A stretch of DNA of 33,864 bases from an uncultured Bacteroidales bacterium (GCA_946549475.1 CAMNQO010000003.1:1-33864); one strand, 5' to 3'; shown: positions 1 to 8,198, numbered from the stretch's first letter. The notes: generated by a model from the sequence alone, not told the origin. Program-made: numbers and translations.

Positions 1-2236
1 CCTTGGTGAGGTTGGCCTGCACCGGGGCGATATCGCCCTTGACGTCCCAGGACATCACGAGGTCGCAGTCCACGGACTTGCCCAGAGTCACGACCCGGTT
101 GGAATTGGCCTCGAACCACTTGTAGATGGCGATATCCATCTCCTTCATCGAGCCGCCCACGTGCAGGAAATAACGCTCCGAGCGGGGTGAATCCTGTGCG
201 ACGCTCAAGGCCAGTCCGACGGAGAACACCACATGGCTGAGCAGCAGCAGGGTGCGGTAGTCGGTGCCCATCCTCACGAAGATAAGATCCCAGATCAGCA
301 TCGACACCACGCCGAGCGCGATGCTCAGCAGAATCCATTTCTTGCGCACGCGCACCGTCGTCCCGATGGTGGAAATCAGCACGATGGCATATCCGGTCAA
401 AGTCCACGGAATCCAGTCGATCATAAAGCTGCTTTCCTTCAAGTCCACAATCTGCGACAGGACGCAGCCGGCCATGAAGATCAGGTAGCCGGTCAGGGCG
501 CCTCCCAGGGAGCGGAGGGTGATTTCCACCGCCATCCGGCGCAGATTCCGGCGATAGATGGTCAGCATCGAAAGCGCCAGGGTCAGGAAGAGCCCCATGC
601 CCAGACCGAAGGACGGCAGCTGGTTGAGGTGGGAGGCGAAGTTCTCGCTGAACGAGAGGGCTTCGGGCGTACCGGCTTTGATGCCGTAGATTTTCATCAT
701 CACGCCTTCCATCCAGGAGACGGACATCTGGTTGCTCACGGTGGAGAAGAGCAGCCAGGAGCAGAATCCCGCCAACAGGCCTGCCACCACCCATTTGAGG
801 AGGAAGGAGGCGTTTCCGGGGTCGCCCGGTTTCTCTTTGTTGTAATAGTGGGAGCCCTCCTTGCAGTTGCGACCGTACTCGGGGCAGTGATGCCCGTTCT
901 CCTCCCAGCACTGCAAGTGCATCACATGTTTGCACTTGGCTACGATTTCCTCGCCGGGAGCGAAAGGCGCCTTGCAGTAGTAGCACTCGTTTCCGACCAG
1001 GACACCGCCGACGCTCATGTTGCCGCCCGTATATTTGCGGACATATTTTTTGCGGAAGATGATATGGGAAATCCGGGGCACGACATATTGGAAGACCAGA
1101 TAGAGCAGCACCAACAGCAGCAGTGTCACCACAGCACCCTGAAGAAGAATCTGGGCGCGGGGGCGGCCGTTGACGATGACCGGCTGGTAGAAACTGCCGA
1201 GGGAATAAGTGGTCCGGGCGTCGGCGACCATTTCATCATTCGCATAAAACTCGATGCTCAGGTCGCGCCGTCCGTTGTACAGTTTGCCGTCGGGGTTGGT
1301 CAGGAAAATCTTGAAATCCGTATAATCGATGTTGTAGTGGGGGAAGATGTATTGGCTCATCTTGCTCCACGAAAAACTTTCGTCATAGAATCCCTGCGTG
1401 CTTTCGCACAGGCTCTGGAAAAAGTAACCGGCCTCTCCCGGAGCGTTCTGCTGTGCAAAATTGACATAATAAAAAGAAGTGGCAGGCGCCAGGGTCGCAC
1501 ACAACTGCGTCAGTTCTTCCTGCCGGGAGAAGTGCAGGGGGTCGATGGTACGGGCCCCGTTATACACCTTGCCGTTGGAGAAGGCCAGCACGATGCAGCG
1601 GCGTCCGGGGTGGGCCGCGCAACTGTCGCGTGCGGCGACCAGGTTGGTCAGGACAGCCTTGAGCAGGAGTTTTTTGTCGCCCTTGCTTTCATCCCGGACG
1701 AAGTCGTTGTCCAGGACGAAATCGGAGACGCTGAAGGATTTGGAAAGGCCGTCGCCCGTCAGGAAGGTCAGGGACATGTTGTCCTCGCCGAATACTGAAC
1801 GAATCTGACGCACGGCCGTTTTCTGGGCCTCCACCAGCGGTCTGGAAAGGGTGAGATCCACCAGCACGGACAAGTGCAGTTCCGCCTCGCGGATGACCTC
1901 CGGACCGGTCCGGACCACCTCGGAGAGGACGGGTTGCGATGGTACGGGCCTTCCGCTGGCGTCCGTCTCTTTCACGACGACGCTGACCGAGTCTTTGTCG
2001 TCGAGGGGAAGGTCGCCGAGATCCTTGACCGCCAGCGCCGCCAGGGTCAGGGTCTTGCCGTCCGCGGAAAATTCGGCGGACTTGATGTCCAAGGCCGGCA
2101 AAGCCGTTTGCGGAGACTGCTCTTCTTCGCTGTCCGGATCCATCAGGTCCTGCGCCGAATCGCAGGCCGGGACGGACGCGAGGGCCGCGAGCAGGGCGGC
2201 GTTGCTCAAAAGTTTAGATCGTAGGGATTTCATCAT
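1..2236 (-). CDS. Membrane protein with vWA, RING-H2-like zinc finger, seven TM segments and FHA-like C-terminus (partial at left edge)
   Basis: I translated this by hand from the ATG at 2236 (a second in-frame ATG lies at 2233). It is open to the window edge, at least 745 residues. An N-terminal signal sequence ends near C25 (VPAC, lipobox-like). A periplasmic von Willebrand A-like domain follows, with a DLTLS MIDAS-like motif at about 127-131. TM1 is at about 364-386. A cysteine/histidine cluster lies at C418, C421, C435, H437, H440, C443, C451 and C458, spaced like a RING-H2 finger except for a CX6C last pair. Six more TM segments span about 478-679, and the visible end (about 686 on) has an FHA-like pattern with LGKSVDCDLVMS. 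Positive charges (FRKK, RRNLRR, RVRKK) place both the RING and the FHA region in the cytoplasm. It overlaps the preceding gene by 23 nt. I infer a membrane scaffold of the secretion machine doubling as an E3-like factor. The family is not recognised; the vWA and RING calls are moderately sure, the FHA call less so because it is cut. Confidence 0.75.
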   Translation of the reverse strand, partial: MMKSLRSKLLSNAALLAALASVPACDSAQDLMDPDSEEEQSPQTALPALDIKSAEFSADGKTLTLAALAVKDLGDLPLDDKDSVSVVVKETDASGRPVPSQPVLSEVVRTGPEVIREAELHLSVLVDLTLSRPLVEAQKTAVRQIRSVFGEDNMSLTFLTGDGLSKSFSVSDFVLDNDFVRDESKGDKKLLLKAVLTNLVAARDSCAAHPGRRCIVLAFSNGKVYNGARTIDPLHFSRQEELTQLCATLAPATSFYYVNFAQQNAPGEAGYFFQSLCESTQGFYDESFSWSKMSQYIFPHYNIDYTDFKIFLTNPDGKLYNGRRDLSIEFYANDEMVADARTTYSLGSFYQPVIVNGRPRAQILLQGAVVTLLLLVLLYLVFQYVVPRISHIIFRKKYVRKYTGGNMSVGGVLVGNECYYCKAPFAPGEEIVAKCKHVMHLQCWEENGHHCPEYGRNCKEGSHYYNKEKPGDPGNASFLLKWVVAGLLAGFCSWLLFSTVSNQMSVSWMEGVMMKIYGIKAGTPEALSFSENFASHLNQLPSFGLGMGLFLTLALSMLTIYRRNLRRMAVEITLRSLGGALTGYLIFMAGCVLSQIVDLKESSFMIDWIPWTLTGYAIVLISTIGTTVRVRKKWILLSIALGVVSMLIWDLIFVRMGTDYRTLLLLSHVVFSVGLALSVAQDSPRSERYFLHVGGSMKEMDIAIYKWFEANSNRVVTLGKSVDCDLVMSWDVKGDIAPVQANLTK

Positions 2237-3008
2237 CGTTCTTGTGCAGTTGTTCCTGCATCTTTTTCATGTTTTCTTTCATCTGTCTGGCCGCCTGAAT
2301 TTTGCCCTGCACCATGTTGGCGAACATCAACAGCATGGCGACGGCGGCAAAGGACAGCAGCCAGTCCTTGATGCGCTCGATAAAGGGCTTGTACTGGCAG
2401 GCCTGAATCATCGCCGAGTAGTTCTTGAGATTCAGGTATTTCTCTTCCAGCGGGGAGATATCCAGGCTGGCATCGGCTGCGACGGCCGCTTGGGCGGCGC
2501 CGTAATGCTGGTCCAGTTGGGCCGTGAGCAATTGCTCGCGCGTCTGCACCTTTTTGAGTTGTTTGCCCGTAGCCTGTACCTGCGAAAACCGTCGGGCGCT
2601 TTTGAGCAGCCGGCGATATACGCTGTCCTTTTCCTCCATAAAACGCTCCGCCGCCTGGAAATCGGCCTTGGCTTGCAGTCCCAGCCGTCTGGCCGCCGCT
2701 TTCTGCGTCAGGTCGTCCTTGGCGGCCAGCAACTGTGTGCAGGCGTCCAGCAGGCTCTTGGTGCCTCCGATGACATTTGCTTCCGCCTGGTAGTAGAGGT
2801 CCCAGCGCGTGCCGAGCTCGGCGAGCGACTTGTCAAATTCGTCCAAGTCCGCCAGTTTTTCCGCGCGTGAGAGCGTCTTGTCCATAGCCTTGAAACTGGC
2901 GTCAAACTCGTCGAAACGGTCTGCGACGCTTCCGATTTCCCCCGCCTTCTGCGCGTGAAGAGGCAGCAGGAAGGTCAGCAACAGGACGGTCAGAATGATT
3001 CTTTTCAT
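2214..3008 (-). CDS. Signal-peptide coiled-coil protein with one C-terminal TM helix
   Basis: 264 residues. The start is the ATG at 3008, which overlaps the upstream stop as ATGA and places a clear signal peptide (about residues 1-19, ending LHAQ) at the N-terminus; longer in-frame readings add only Gln/Arg-rich shadow sequence. The body, about 25-205, is charged and helical with coiled-coil character. It is followed by one hydrophobic helix at about 212-232 and a basic/acidic helical tail of about 31 residues. Predicted topology is a periplasmic rod anchored in the inner membrane with a short cytoplasmic tail. It is translationally coupled to the genes on both sides and lies between another signal-peptide protein and the vWA/RING protein, so it probably belongs to the membrane-spanning part of the injection system. 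No homology to TssJ, TssL or TssM is apparent. It could be a distant counterpart of a Bacteroidetes membrane subunit of the TssN-TssR group, but I cannot assign it. Confidence 0.8.
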   Translation of the reverse strand: MKRIILTVLLLTFLLPLHAQKAGEIGSVADRFDEFDASFKAMDKTLSRAEKLADLDEFDKSLAELGTRWDLYYQAEANVIGGTKSLLDACTQLLAAKDDLTQKAAARRLGLQAKADFQAAERFMEEKDSVYRRLLKSARRFSQVQATGKQLKKVQTREQLLTAQLDQHYGAAQAAVAADASLDISPLEEKYLNLKNYSAMIQACQYKPFIERIKDWLLSFAAVAMLLMFANMVQGKIQAARQMKENMKKMQEQLHKNDDEIPTI

Positions 3009-4132
3009 TGTTTGCAAGTTCTGTTGAAGTAGGCCTCCGCGTGTTTGAACGCCGTTTTGGCCTCCGTCTGTTCTTTGGTATAGACGCCTTTGCTTTCTAT
3101 CTCGCTGTTGCCGGCGTTGATCAGCCGTTGACACTCTTTCTCGATGTCCTTACGCTCCTTGGCGTTGCTGCTGGCCAGCCAGCGGGAGACCGACATGTCG
3201 ATTTTCTGCGCCTTGGACAGCAGGGACTGGGGACTGACGCCCTTGACGACGCTCTGACGCGCCGCTGCGGGCAACTTCACTTCCATCCGGGCCAGAGAAT
3301 CGACATAGAGGTTGTAGTTGTCCACATTTTCATTGATGCAGTCGCAGAGGCTGTCGCTGCTGCGTCTGGGAAACTGGGCCGTCAGCGTGCCTTTGATATC
3401 GTTGAAAATCGCCAGGCTTTCCTTGCTTTGCGCGATGCCGTTGCCGTAGCGTACCTTGAGCGAGTCGTAAGCGGCCCGGATGCCTTCCAGGGCCTGGCGG
3501 GAGGAATTGATTTCCTCCTCCTTGCCGAAGCAGGCGTCCCGCATAATGGCGATGTCGAAACGCCGGTTGAGGTCTTTCCAGTAAACGATGCTGTATTGTC
3601 CCTCCTTTTTGCCCGGGTCCATCAGAAAGATGTCCCGCAGGGTCAGGGATACCACGGAGCGTTTCTCGGTGATGTCGAAGGTCTGTTCGATGACGTCGTT
3701 GACCATCTTGTATTCGGTCTGTACCGGCTGCAGTCCTTCGTACTGGACCCAGCGATGGAAGATCTGCTTGCCTAAGGGGCCTTTGATGGCCTTGCGGATG
3801 GCGTCGGTCACGAGGAAGCGGTCCTTGGGACTGCAGGTGACCGGGTAGGGAAACTTTTTCGGGCGCAGGTGCAGCCAGCTGACCACCTGACCGTAGCGGA
3901 CGTCATCGCGGAAGACGAACAGTCCCCGGTACGACACCAGCCGGACCGTCAGGGTGTTGGCGCCTTCATTGAAACTGAATTTGACAATCAGGTCCGTTCC
4001 CGGAATATCCTTGGACATCTCCAGGTTGGCGGTGAAGGGCTCCCGGGCGCTGACATTCACCGTCGTCGCCAGCTGGGCGCGGCCCTGCAGGGAGGCGGTC
4101 AGAACAATGAGCAGAATGAAAATCTTTTTCAT
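3005..4132 (-). CDS. Secreted/periplasmic protein, beta-rich N-terminus and helical C-terminus, unknown family
   Basis: 375 residues starting at the ATG at 4132, 5 nt after the E2 stop. This start gives a clean signal peptide (about 1-20, ending GRAQ) with Q as the likely first mature residue. Residues 21-200 look beta-rich, with alternating hydrophobics and a segment rich in aromatic and basic residues (SWLHLRPKKFPYP). Residues 205-375 are mostly helical and charged, with a CDC pair near 278-280 and another Cys close to the C-terminus. No lipobox and no second membrane helix are seen, so a periplasmic location is likely. Its stop overlaps the next start (ATGA), giving a tight three-gene module with the coiled-coil protein and the vWA/RING membrane protein. 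I do not recognise the family. I infer a periplasmic component of the trans-envelope complex, a role the locus otherwise lacks. Confidence 0.8.
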   Translation of the reverse strand: MKKIFILLIVLTASLQGRAQLATTVNVSAREPFTANLEMSKDIPGTDLIVKFSFNEGANTLTVRLVSYRGLFVFRDDVRYGQVVSWLHLRPKKFPYPVTCSPKDRFLVTDAIRKAIKGPLGKQIFHRWVQYEGLQPVQTEYKMVNDVIEQTFDITEKRSVVSLTLRDIFLMDPGKKEGQYSIVYWKDLNRRFDIAIMRDACFGKEEEINSSRQALEGIRAAYDSLKVRYGNGIAQSKESLAIFNDIKGTLTAQFPRRSSDSLCDCINENVDNYNLYVDSLARMEVKLPAAARQSVVKGVSPQSLLSKAQKIDMSVSRWLASSNAKERKDIEKECQRLINAGNSEIESKGVYTKEQTEAKTAFKHAEAYFNRTCKQ

Positions 4133-4137
4133 ATCTT

Positions 4138-4653
4138 TTAAAAAACAATCCAATCGTTGGGCTCCGCTTCGCGGATGACCCAGGCTGCGACCGTCTGGTC
4201 TTCGGGATAAGGTGCCTGGTTGAGGGCGTGGTAACGCTCGTAGCGCAGGTAACTCTCTATCTTTCCGACGGCTGCGGCCAGACTCCCGTGCGTGTCCGGG
4301 GCGTTCAGGCACACCCTCCCGGCGAAATCACCGCTGTAACGGATGTTGGGATGCCAGGGGTGGGGTATGGGAACTCCGTTTTCGTCGCGGGTCAGAAAGC
4401 GGAATACGGGCGGGCTGTCAATGTCGGGATAACCTTCGGGCAGTTCGATGCGAAGCAGGAAACGGTCGGCGAACGCGGGGCTCCTGTCTTCGCGGATGCC
4501 GCAGATGCTTTTGATCCGGTACTCGACCAGATAGGCTGTCGGCAGGCCGCTCCCGTTGAACTCCAGCGGGCGGCAGACGATGTCTTCCCGTCCGGCCAGG
4601 CTCCCGAGCAGCGCATCCCGTTCAAAGAGCAGTCTTCTGTCCCGTCCCGTCAT
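4138..4653 (-). CDS. E2-like (UBC-fold) ubiquitin-conjugating enzyme
   Basis: 171 residues; ATG at 4653, three nt after the Ubl stop. The UBC core signature is intact. A beta-strand pair is followed by an LPEGYPDIDSPP segment (about 71-82, like the E2 'YP..pP.v.F' strand), then HPWHPN with the HPN motif at 101-103, then a VCLN strand with the candidate catalytic Cys at 115. The downstream helices contain ALNQAPYPEDQTVAAW, where classic E2s have a PNP/dPlN..AA pattern. About 150 residues is the usual UBC length, so this is a complete domain with little extra. In E2 enzymes the active-site Cys accepts the ubiquitin-like protein from an E1 as a thioester and passes it to a lysine, often with a RING partner. 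Here an E1, a Ubl and a RING-like protein lie in the same locus. That this E2 is active on the neighbouring Ubl is inferred; the fold assignment is strong. Confidence 0.9.
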   Translation of the reverse strand: MTGRDRRLLFERDALLGSLAGREDIVCRPLEFNGSGLPTAYLVEYRIKSICGIREDRSPAFADRFLLRIELPEGYPDIDSPPVFRFLTRDENGVPIPHPWHPNIRYSGDFAGRVCLNAPDTHGSLAAAVGKIESYLRYERYHALNQAPYPEDQTVAAWVIREAEPNDWIVF

Positions 4654-4656
4654 CGG

Positions 4657-4977
4657 CTAACCCGGAAAAGGATCGGGAATGACGTAGAGCGTATCCCCGT
4701 TCTTGATGTGGTAGTCGGCCAGGGTCTGGTCGGTATGGCCGATGCGGGGACGCAGCACCCGCACTTCCTTGATGTCGGGATCTTCCTTTCCGAAGAAATA
4801 ATCGAGCGGGGCGCCGCTCGCATCCAGGGAGGGAAAGTCGAAAATCAGCCTTCCGTCCTTTCCGGTCACGTGGCGGAGGTTGTGCATCAGGGCAGACAAA
4901 GGGGCGTCCGGATTGACGATCCGGAACTTGACCCGCTCGTTCTTGTACATGATGTTCAGATAAAATTCTTCTTCCAT
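4657..4977 (-). CDS. Ubiquitin-like protein with exposed C-terminal glycine
   Basis: 106 residues from the ATG at 4977, one of several overlapping junctions (the tssF stop lies at 4979-4981); an in-frame TTG at 4986 would add MPD but is less likely. The beta-grasp pattern is clear: two N-terminal strands (FYLNIMYKNE, RVKFRIV), a helix (LSALMHNLRHVTG), then an RPRIGHTDQ turn. The last stretch, TLADYHIKNGDTLYVI, aligns with ubiquitin TLSDYNIQKESTLHLV. A roughly 30-residue insertion (about 40-70) lies between the helix and that region. The protein ends DPFPG, so a glycine is already the last residue and no peptidase is needed to expose it, which fits the absence of a JAB-type peptidase in the window. 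Its likely role is the modifier activated by the E1 and carried by the adjacent E2. Alternatively it could be a non-conjugated beta-grasp subunit, like YukD/EsaB in type VII secretion. Confidence 0.9.
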   Translation of the reverse strand: MEEEFYLNIMYKNERVKFRIVNPDAPLSALMHNLRHVTGKDGRLIFDFPSLDASGAPLDYFFGKEDPDIKEVRVLRPRIGHTDQTLADYHIKNGDTLYVIPDPFPG

Positions 4978-4978
4978 A

Positions 4979-6628
4979 TCAGGCAATGTTGATGGTCAGT
5001 CGTATCGGGTAGATGCCGCTGGAGCGCACGGTGAGCATCTTTTCCATCATCGTGGCGATGCTTTCCCGCCGGGCGGCGAAACTGCGCGTGATGAAAGGGC
5101 TTTCCGTGAGGGTGACTTCGACGGCAAGACAATACCCGGACGGGGTGCCGGCTTCCATTTCCCGCTTGATGCGGATGGCGCTTACCATGTCTCCGGCGAT
5201 GCCGTAGCGGGTCAGCAGGAAGGTCCGGCAGAAAATCTTGATGTCGGACGGCGTGACGATGCGGTTGTTGGTCGTCATCTGGTAGCGGGCCGTCTGCAGC
5301 ATCGCTTCCCGGCTGCGAACCGGGCTGAAGGCCTGTACCGGCGGGGCGATCTGCCGGGCGGGTACCAGCAGGGGGGCGCTGAAGGTAGATGCCTGTTTGA
5401 GGGCCTCGTTGCAGCGCTCGGCATCCGTCGTCATATAGTGCAGTTTCAACGAGCCGAAGTTGCCATTCTCGTCGCTCTTGAGGACGATGTAAGTGCCCTT
5501 GAGCCGGGGAGCGTCCTGTTTTTGCAGCTGCTGTTGCAGACGGGAGGTGAGCATCCGCAGTTTGGACAGGTTCTCGTCGATATCGCTCCTGGACAGTTCC
5601 CTGAACGCATAGTAGTCGGAGTCGAACTTGTTGATCAGTTTGTTCAGCAGATGGATCAGGCTGCGCTCGTTGAAGCGCTCGGCATCCGCCTGGCGGACAT
5701 ACACCCGCTTGCCGGCAAAAATCTGATCGTCGCTCGGACGGAGCAGATGAATCAGCGCCTTGTTTTCTTCAATCCGGAAGACGGGCTTCTCGTCGTCCAG
5801 ATCGGCCTGACCGATACTGGCATTGACGAGAATGTTTACATTCGGGATGATATCCTTTCTGGAAAGGGCGAAAGTTTCATCGACGCCCTGGAACTCGAAG
5901 ACCAGGCCGACCTCGCTGCACGGCTTTTCGAAGCGGCACTCCCGTACGCACATCAGACGGATGCCCTGGCGGGTGAAGAGATCGAGGCTGAGCATCGAAT
6001 TTTCGTATAGCGGAGAATGACCGTAGAGTTTGGAGTCCAGGCTGAACCCTTCGGTAAACGGCAGTTCGGAAAGGTCCCAGGGGCGGATGAGTTCCACTTC
6101 CCGGCCGTCGAGACTGACCGTCAGGTCGCGGAAGGATTTGCCTTCGATGGCGAAAGTCCATCCGTCCAGACGCTCGACGGGTGCGGTGAAGGAAAGGGGA
6201 ACCCGCCATCTGCGGCCGTCCAGCCGTACCGGCGCACCGGTTTCCACGCCCAATACCAGACTTTTCAGCAGGGGGGTGAAAGAAAAATCGCTTTCGCTCA
6301 GCTTGAAGTTCGTGTCCGCATCGACGCGCACGCTCCGCAGGCCGCTTTCCGGAGCCAGGCTGACGGCGGCCGTCGCAGGGACGGCGCCGCTCACGCCGTA
6401 GGGGACGAGCCGGGAAGTCAGTTCCTCGTAAATGTCCTCCTTGAGGCTCTCGATTTCCGCGTCCAGCTGGTTGGACTCGTAGGCCAGCGCCGTCAGGAGC
6501 ATATTGAAGACGGGGTCGTTCTCGATCCCTTCCAACTTGTCCTCCCGTTCGCTCTGCCGCCAGATGGAGACGGCTTCCCGGGTCAGCTCTTCGGCTCTCT
6601 GCCGTGTCTCGAATGATGTCGCTTTCAT
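4979..6628 (-). CDS. tssF: Type VI secretion baseplate protein TssF
   Basis: 549 residues, ATG at 6628 immediately after the tssE stop. The N-terminal helical region (VFNMLLTALAYESNQLDAEIESLKEDIYEELTSRLVP) matches the TssF/gp6-like N-terminus, where a long helix precedes repeated beta domains. The C-terminus has an IVTPSDIKIFCRTFL segment and a final beta pair (IYPIRLTINI) similar to phage baseplate wedge proteins. In the T6SS, two TssF and one TssG form the wedge trifurcation that holds TssE and TssK under the sheath. The gene sits in the canonical K-E-F neighbourhood and its stop overlaps the Ubl start, so the Ubl is translated directly after a baseplate wedge protein. It is slightly shorter than many proteobacterial TssF (about 580-620). 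The assignment is supported by both sequence and context. Confidence 0.85.
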   Translation of the reverse strand: MKATSFETRQRAEELTREAVSIWRQSEREDKLEGIENDPVFNMLLTALAYESNQLDAEIESLKEDIYEELTSRLVPYGVSGAVPATAAVSLAPESGLRSVRVDADTNFKLSESDFSFTPLLKSLVLGVETGAPVRLDGRRWRVPLSFTAPVERLDGWTFAIEGKSFRDLTVSLDGREVELIRPWDLSELPFTEGFSLDSKLYGHSPLYENSMLSLDLFTRQGIRLMCVRECRFEKPCSEVGLVFEFQGVDETFALSRKDIIPNVNILVNASIGQADLDDEKPVFRIEENKALIHLLRPSDDQIFAGKRVYVRQADAERFNERSLIHLLNKLINKFDSDYYAFRELSRSDIDENLSKLRMLTSRLQQQLQKQDAPRLKGTYIVLKSDENGNFGSLKLHYMTTDAERCNEALKQASTFSAPLLVPARQIAPPVQAFSPVRSREAMLQTARYQMTTNNRIVTPSDIKIFCRTFLLTRYGIAGDMVSAIRIKREMEAGTPSGYCLAVEVTLTESPFITRSFAARRESIATMMEKMLTVRSSGIYPIRLTINIA

Positions 6629-6629
6629 C

Positions 6630-7079
6630 CTAATTCCAAATCCTGAACTTCGTGGTCAACTGATAGGGCGATCCGTCTTCGCGGAGGGTGCCCTTGACAT
6701 TGATATAGATGCTGCGTTCTTCGCGCAGGTAGGTCATCGTCACCCGGACGTCTTCCAGGCGTTTCTCATATTGGGAGATGCTCTCCTTCAAATCGTAGGC
6801 GAAGGTCCCCGGACTGGAAGAGGAGCCGGAAATCTTCTTGCCGTAAATTTCGCTCACGACCCCCTCGGCCGCGTCTCCCTTGTACACGACCCCCTCGCTC
6901 TCGCTGAGAATCTCGAAACGCAGGTTGTTGAGGACGAATCCGAATTCCGGATCCGGGCTGCAGCAGTACTTGGGCGTCGAAATCAGCAGGCGGATGAATT
7001 CGTCGATGGCGTCCTTCGTCCGTTCTTCCAGCCGGAGGCGTCCTTTCTGCGTCTGAAGAGGAAGTGTGAACGCTTTCAT
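6630..7079 (-). CDS. tssE: TssE, gp25-like baseplate wedge protein
   Basis: 149 residues, ATG at 7079, three nt past the preceding stop. The protein has the GPW/gp25 layout. An N-terminal helix (RTKDAIDEFIRLLISTP) leads into a short Asp/Pro-rich loop (SPDPEFGFVLNNLRFEIL) where gp25 proteins carry the conserved E/D-F-G turn. A helix (ESISQYEKRLEDVRVTMTYL) follows, with the typical 'I...EPRi..v.v' register, and then beta strands (SIYINVKGTL, LTTKFRIWN). gp25/TssE starts sheath polymerisation at the baseplate. The insert rich in serine and glycine at about 85-92 is unusual but sits in a loop. Its neighbours TssK-like and TssF support the call. Confidence 0.82.
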   Translation of the reverse strand: MKAFTLPLQTQKGRLRLEERTKDAIDEFIRLLISTPKYCCSPDPEFGFVLNNLRFEILSESEGVVYKGDAAEGVVSEIYGKKISGSSSSPGTFAYDLKESISQYEKRLEDVRVTMTYLREERSIYINVKGTLREDGSPYQLTTKFRIWN

Positions 7080-7082
7080 GAC

Positions 7083-8198
7083 TCAGATGATGGGGGTGTA
7101 GAGCTCTTCTTCCTTCTCCGGCACGAAGAGCGCCTGGTAGAGCTCCTGATAGAGCCGGTCGTGGAGATTCTTCTGAAGCTTTTCGGACAGTTCCTCGGAC
7201 AGTTGTTTCTCCAGGGCCGGGCGGAATTCCTTTTCCATAAATCCGCGCAGGCTCTCCTCCAGACCGCTGCGGAGTTCTTCGGACAGCTGCGTCATCCTCG
7301 CTTCGATCTGAGAGCCGAGTTCTTCCCTCACCTGGGCATAGACCTCATCGTGAATCTCTTTCCTGAGAGCTTCGACGTCGATGCTGTGGTCTTCGGGGAC
7401 GGTGTCGTCGAGTTTCGTGACGGCGGCAGTAAAATAATCGTGGCAGACCTTCAGGTACAGTTGCGGATCGCAGACGCGGTAGCTTCCGGGCATTTCCGCA
7501 TCGGGACGGATGTAGTATCCGACCGCCATCACAGCCTCGTGGATGAAGCGCATATACTCGCGCACGCTGTCGTTGCAGTCATAGCCGCCGGCGAGAAACT
7601 TCAGGTGGAGGAAAGAGCGCCGGGCTTCTCCTTCTTCCTGATGCGGATGCACGGCGATCGCATCCAGTATTGCGGCCATCTTCTCCAGCCAGCCGGCGTA
7701 GCGTCCGTCGGACGAGAGCAGCAGGCCGGGGATGATGAAGTCCTTGTCCATGCTGATATTGCCTCCGCCCACCACGAGGCGCAGCAGGGGCAGCTCGTCC
7801 GATATCTCTTCCGCCTGGCAGATCCGGTAGGCGTATTTGGGGCGCAGATAGGGAACGCCCTTTTTCTCGAATGGCTCGCTTCCTTCTCCGAAGCCGACGC
7901 AGAAATACCAGATGCCGTCTTCGAGATGTCCGACCGGAACGCCGGCCTCGTCGTTGACATGCAGCAGTTTCCCGGAGGGAAGCAGGGCGACGCAGTCTTC
8001 CATCTTCACTTCGACGGTCCCGTTGACGAACATCGCCCGGCAGCTGAACTGTGAAGCAGGCAGGATGCCCCAGGCACCGGCTATGCCGGCCCGCAGCATC
8101 GCGCTGCGGCGGGCGGCCAGACCTTCTTCAATGGCGGAAAGCATCTCGGAGGTCAGGGACATTCCGCTTTTCCAGTTGATTTTGGCGTTGATATCCAT
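7083..8198 (-). CDS. tssK: TssK-like baseplate-to-membrane connector
   Basis: 371 residues; the ATG at 8198 overlaps the upstream TAA (TAATG). The N-terminus (INWKSGMSLTSEMLSAIEEG) resembles the TssK pattern 'V.W.eGm.L.P.HfQ', a motif of the N-terminal shoulder domain that contacts TssFG. The middle is beta-rich (about 60-165), then helical (about 170-260). The C-terminus (about 275-365) is a long, highly charged coiled coil with repeated E/Q/L heptads, which replaces the usual compact C-terminal domain that binds the membrane complex. That replacement is notable, since this locus also lacks the standard membrane complex. TssK trimers link the wedge to the membrane part of the T6SS. The call rests on the N-terminal motif, length and position between TssG-like and TssE. 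Confidence 0.75.
   Translation of the reverse strand: MDINAKINWKSGMSLTSEMLSAIEEGLAARRSAMLRAGIAGAWGILPASQFSCRAMFVNGTVEVKMEDCVALLPSGKLLHVNDEAGVPVGHLEDGIWYFCVGFGEGSEPFEKKGVPYLRPKYAYRICQAEEISDELPLLRLVVGGGNISMDKDFIIPGLLLSSDGRYAGWLEKMAAILDAIAVHPHQEEGEARRSFLHLKFLAGGYDCNDSVREYMRFIHEAVMAVGYYIRPDAEMPGSYRVCDPQLYLKVCHDYFTAAVTKLDDTVPEDHSIDVEALRKEIHDEVYAQVREELGSQIEARMTQLSEELRSGLEESLRGFMEKEFRPALEKQLSEELSEKLQKNLHDRLYQELYQALFVPEKEEELYTPII

Noticed and set aside
233..1798. Long open frame on the plus strand at the left end
   Set aside because: It is rich in His, Gln, Asp and Gly without domain structure, and lies antisense to the vWA/RING membrane protein, whose signal peptide, TM segments and zinc finger are coherent.
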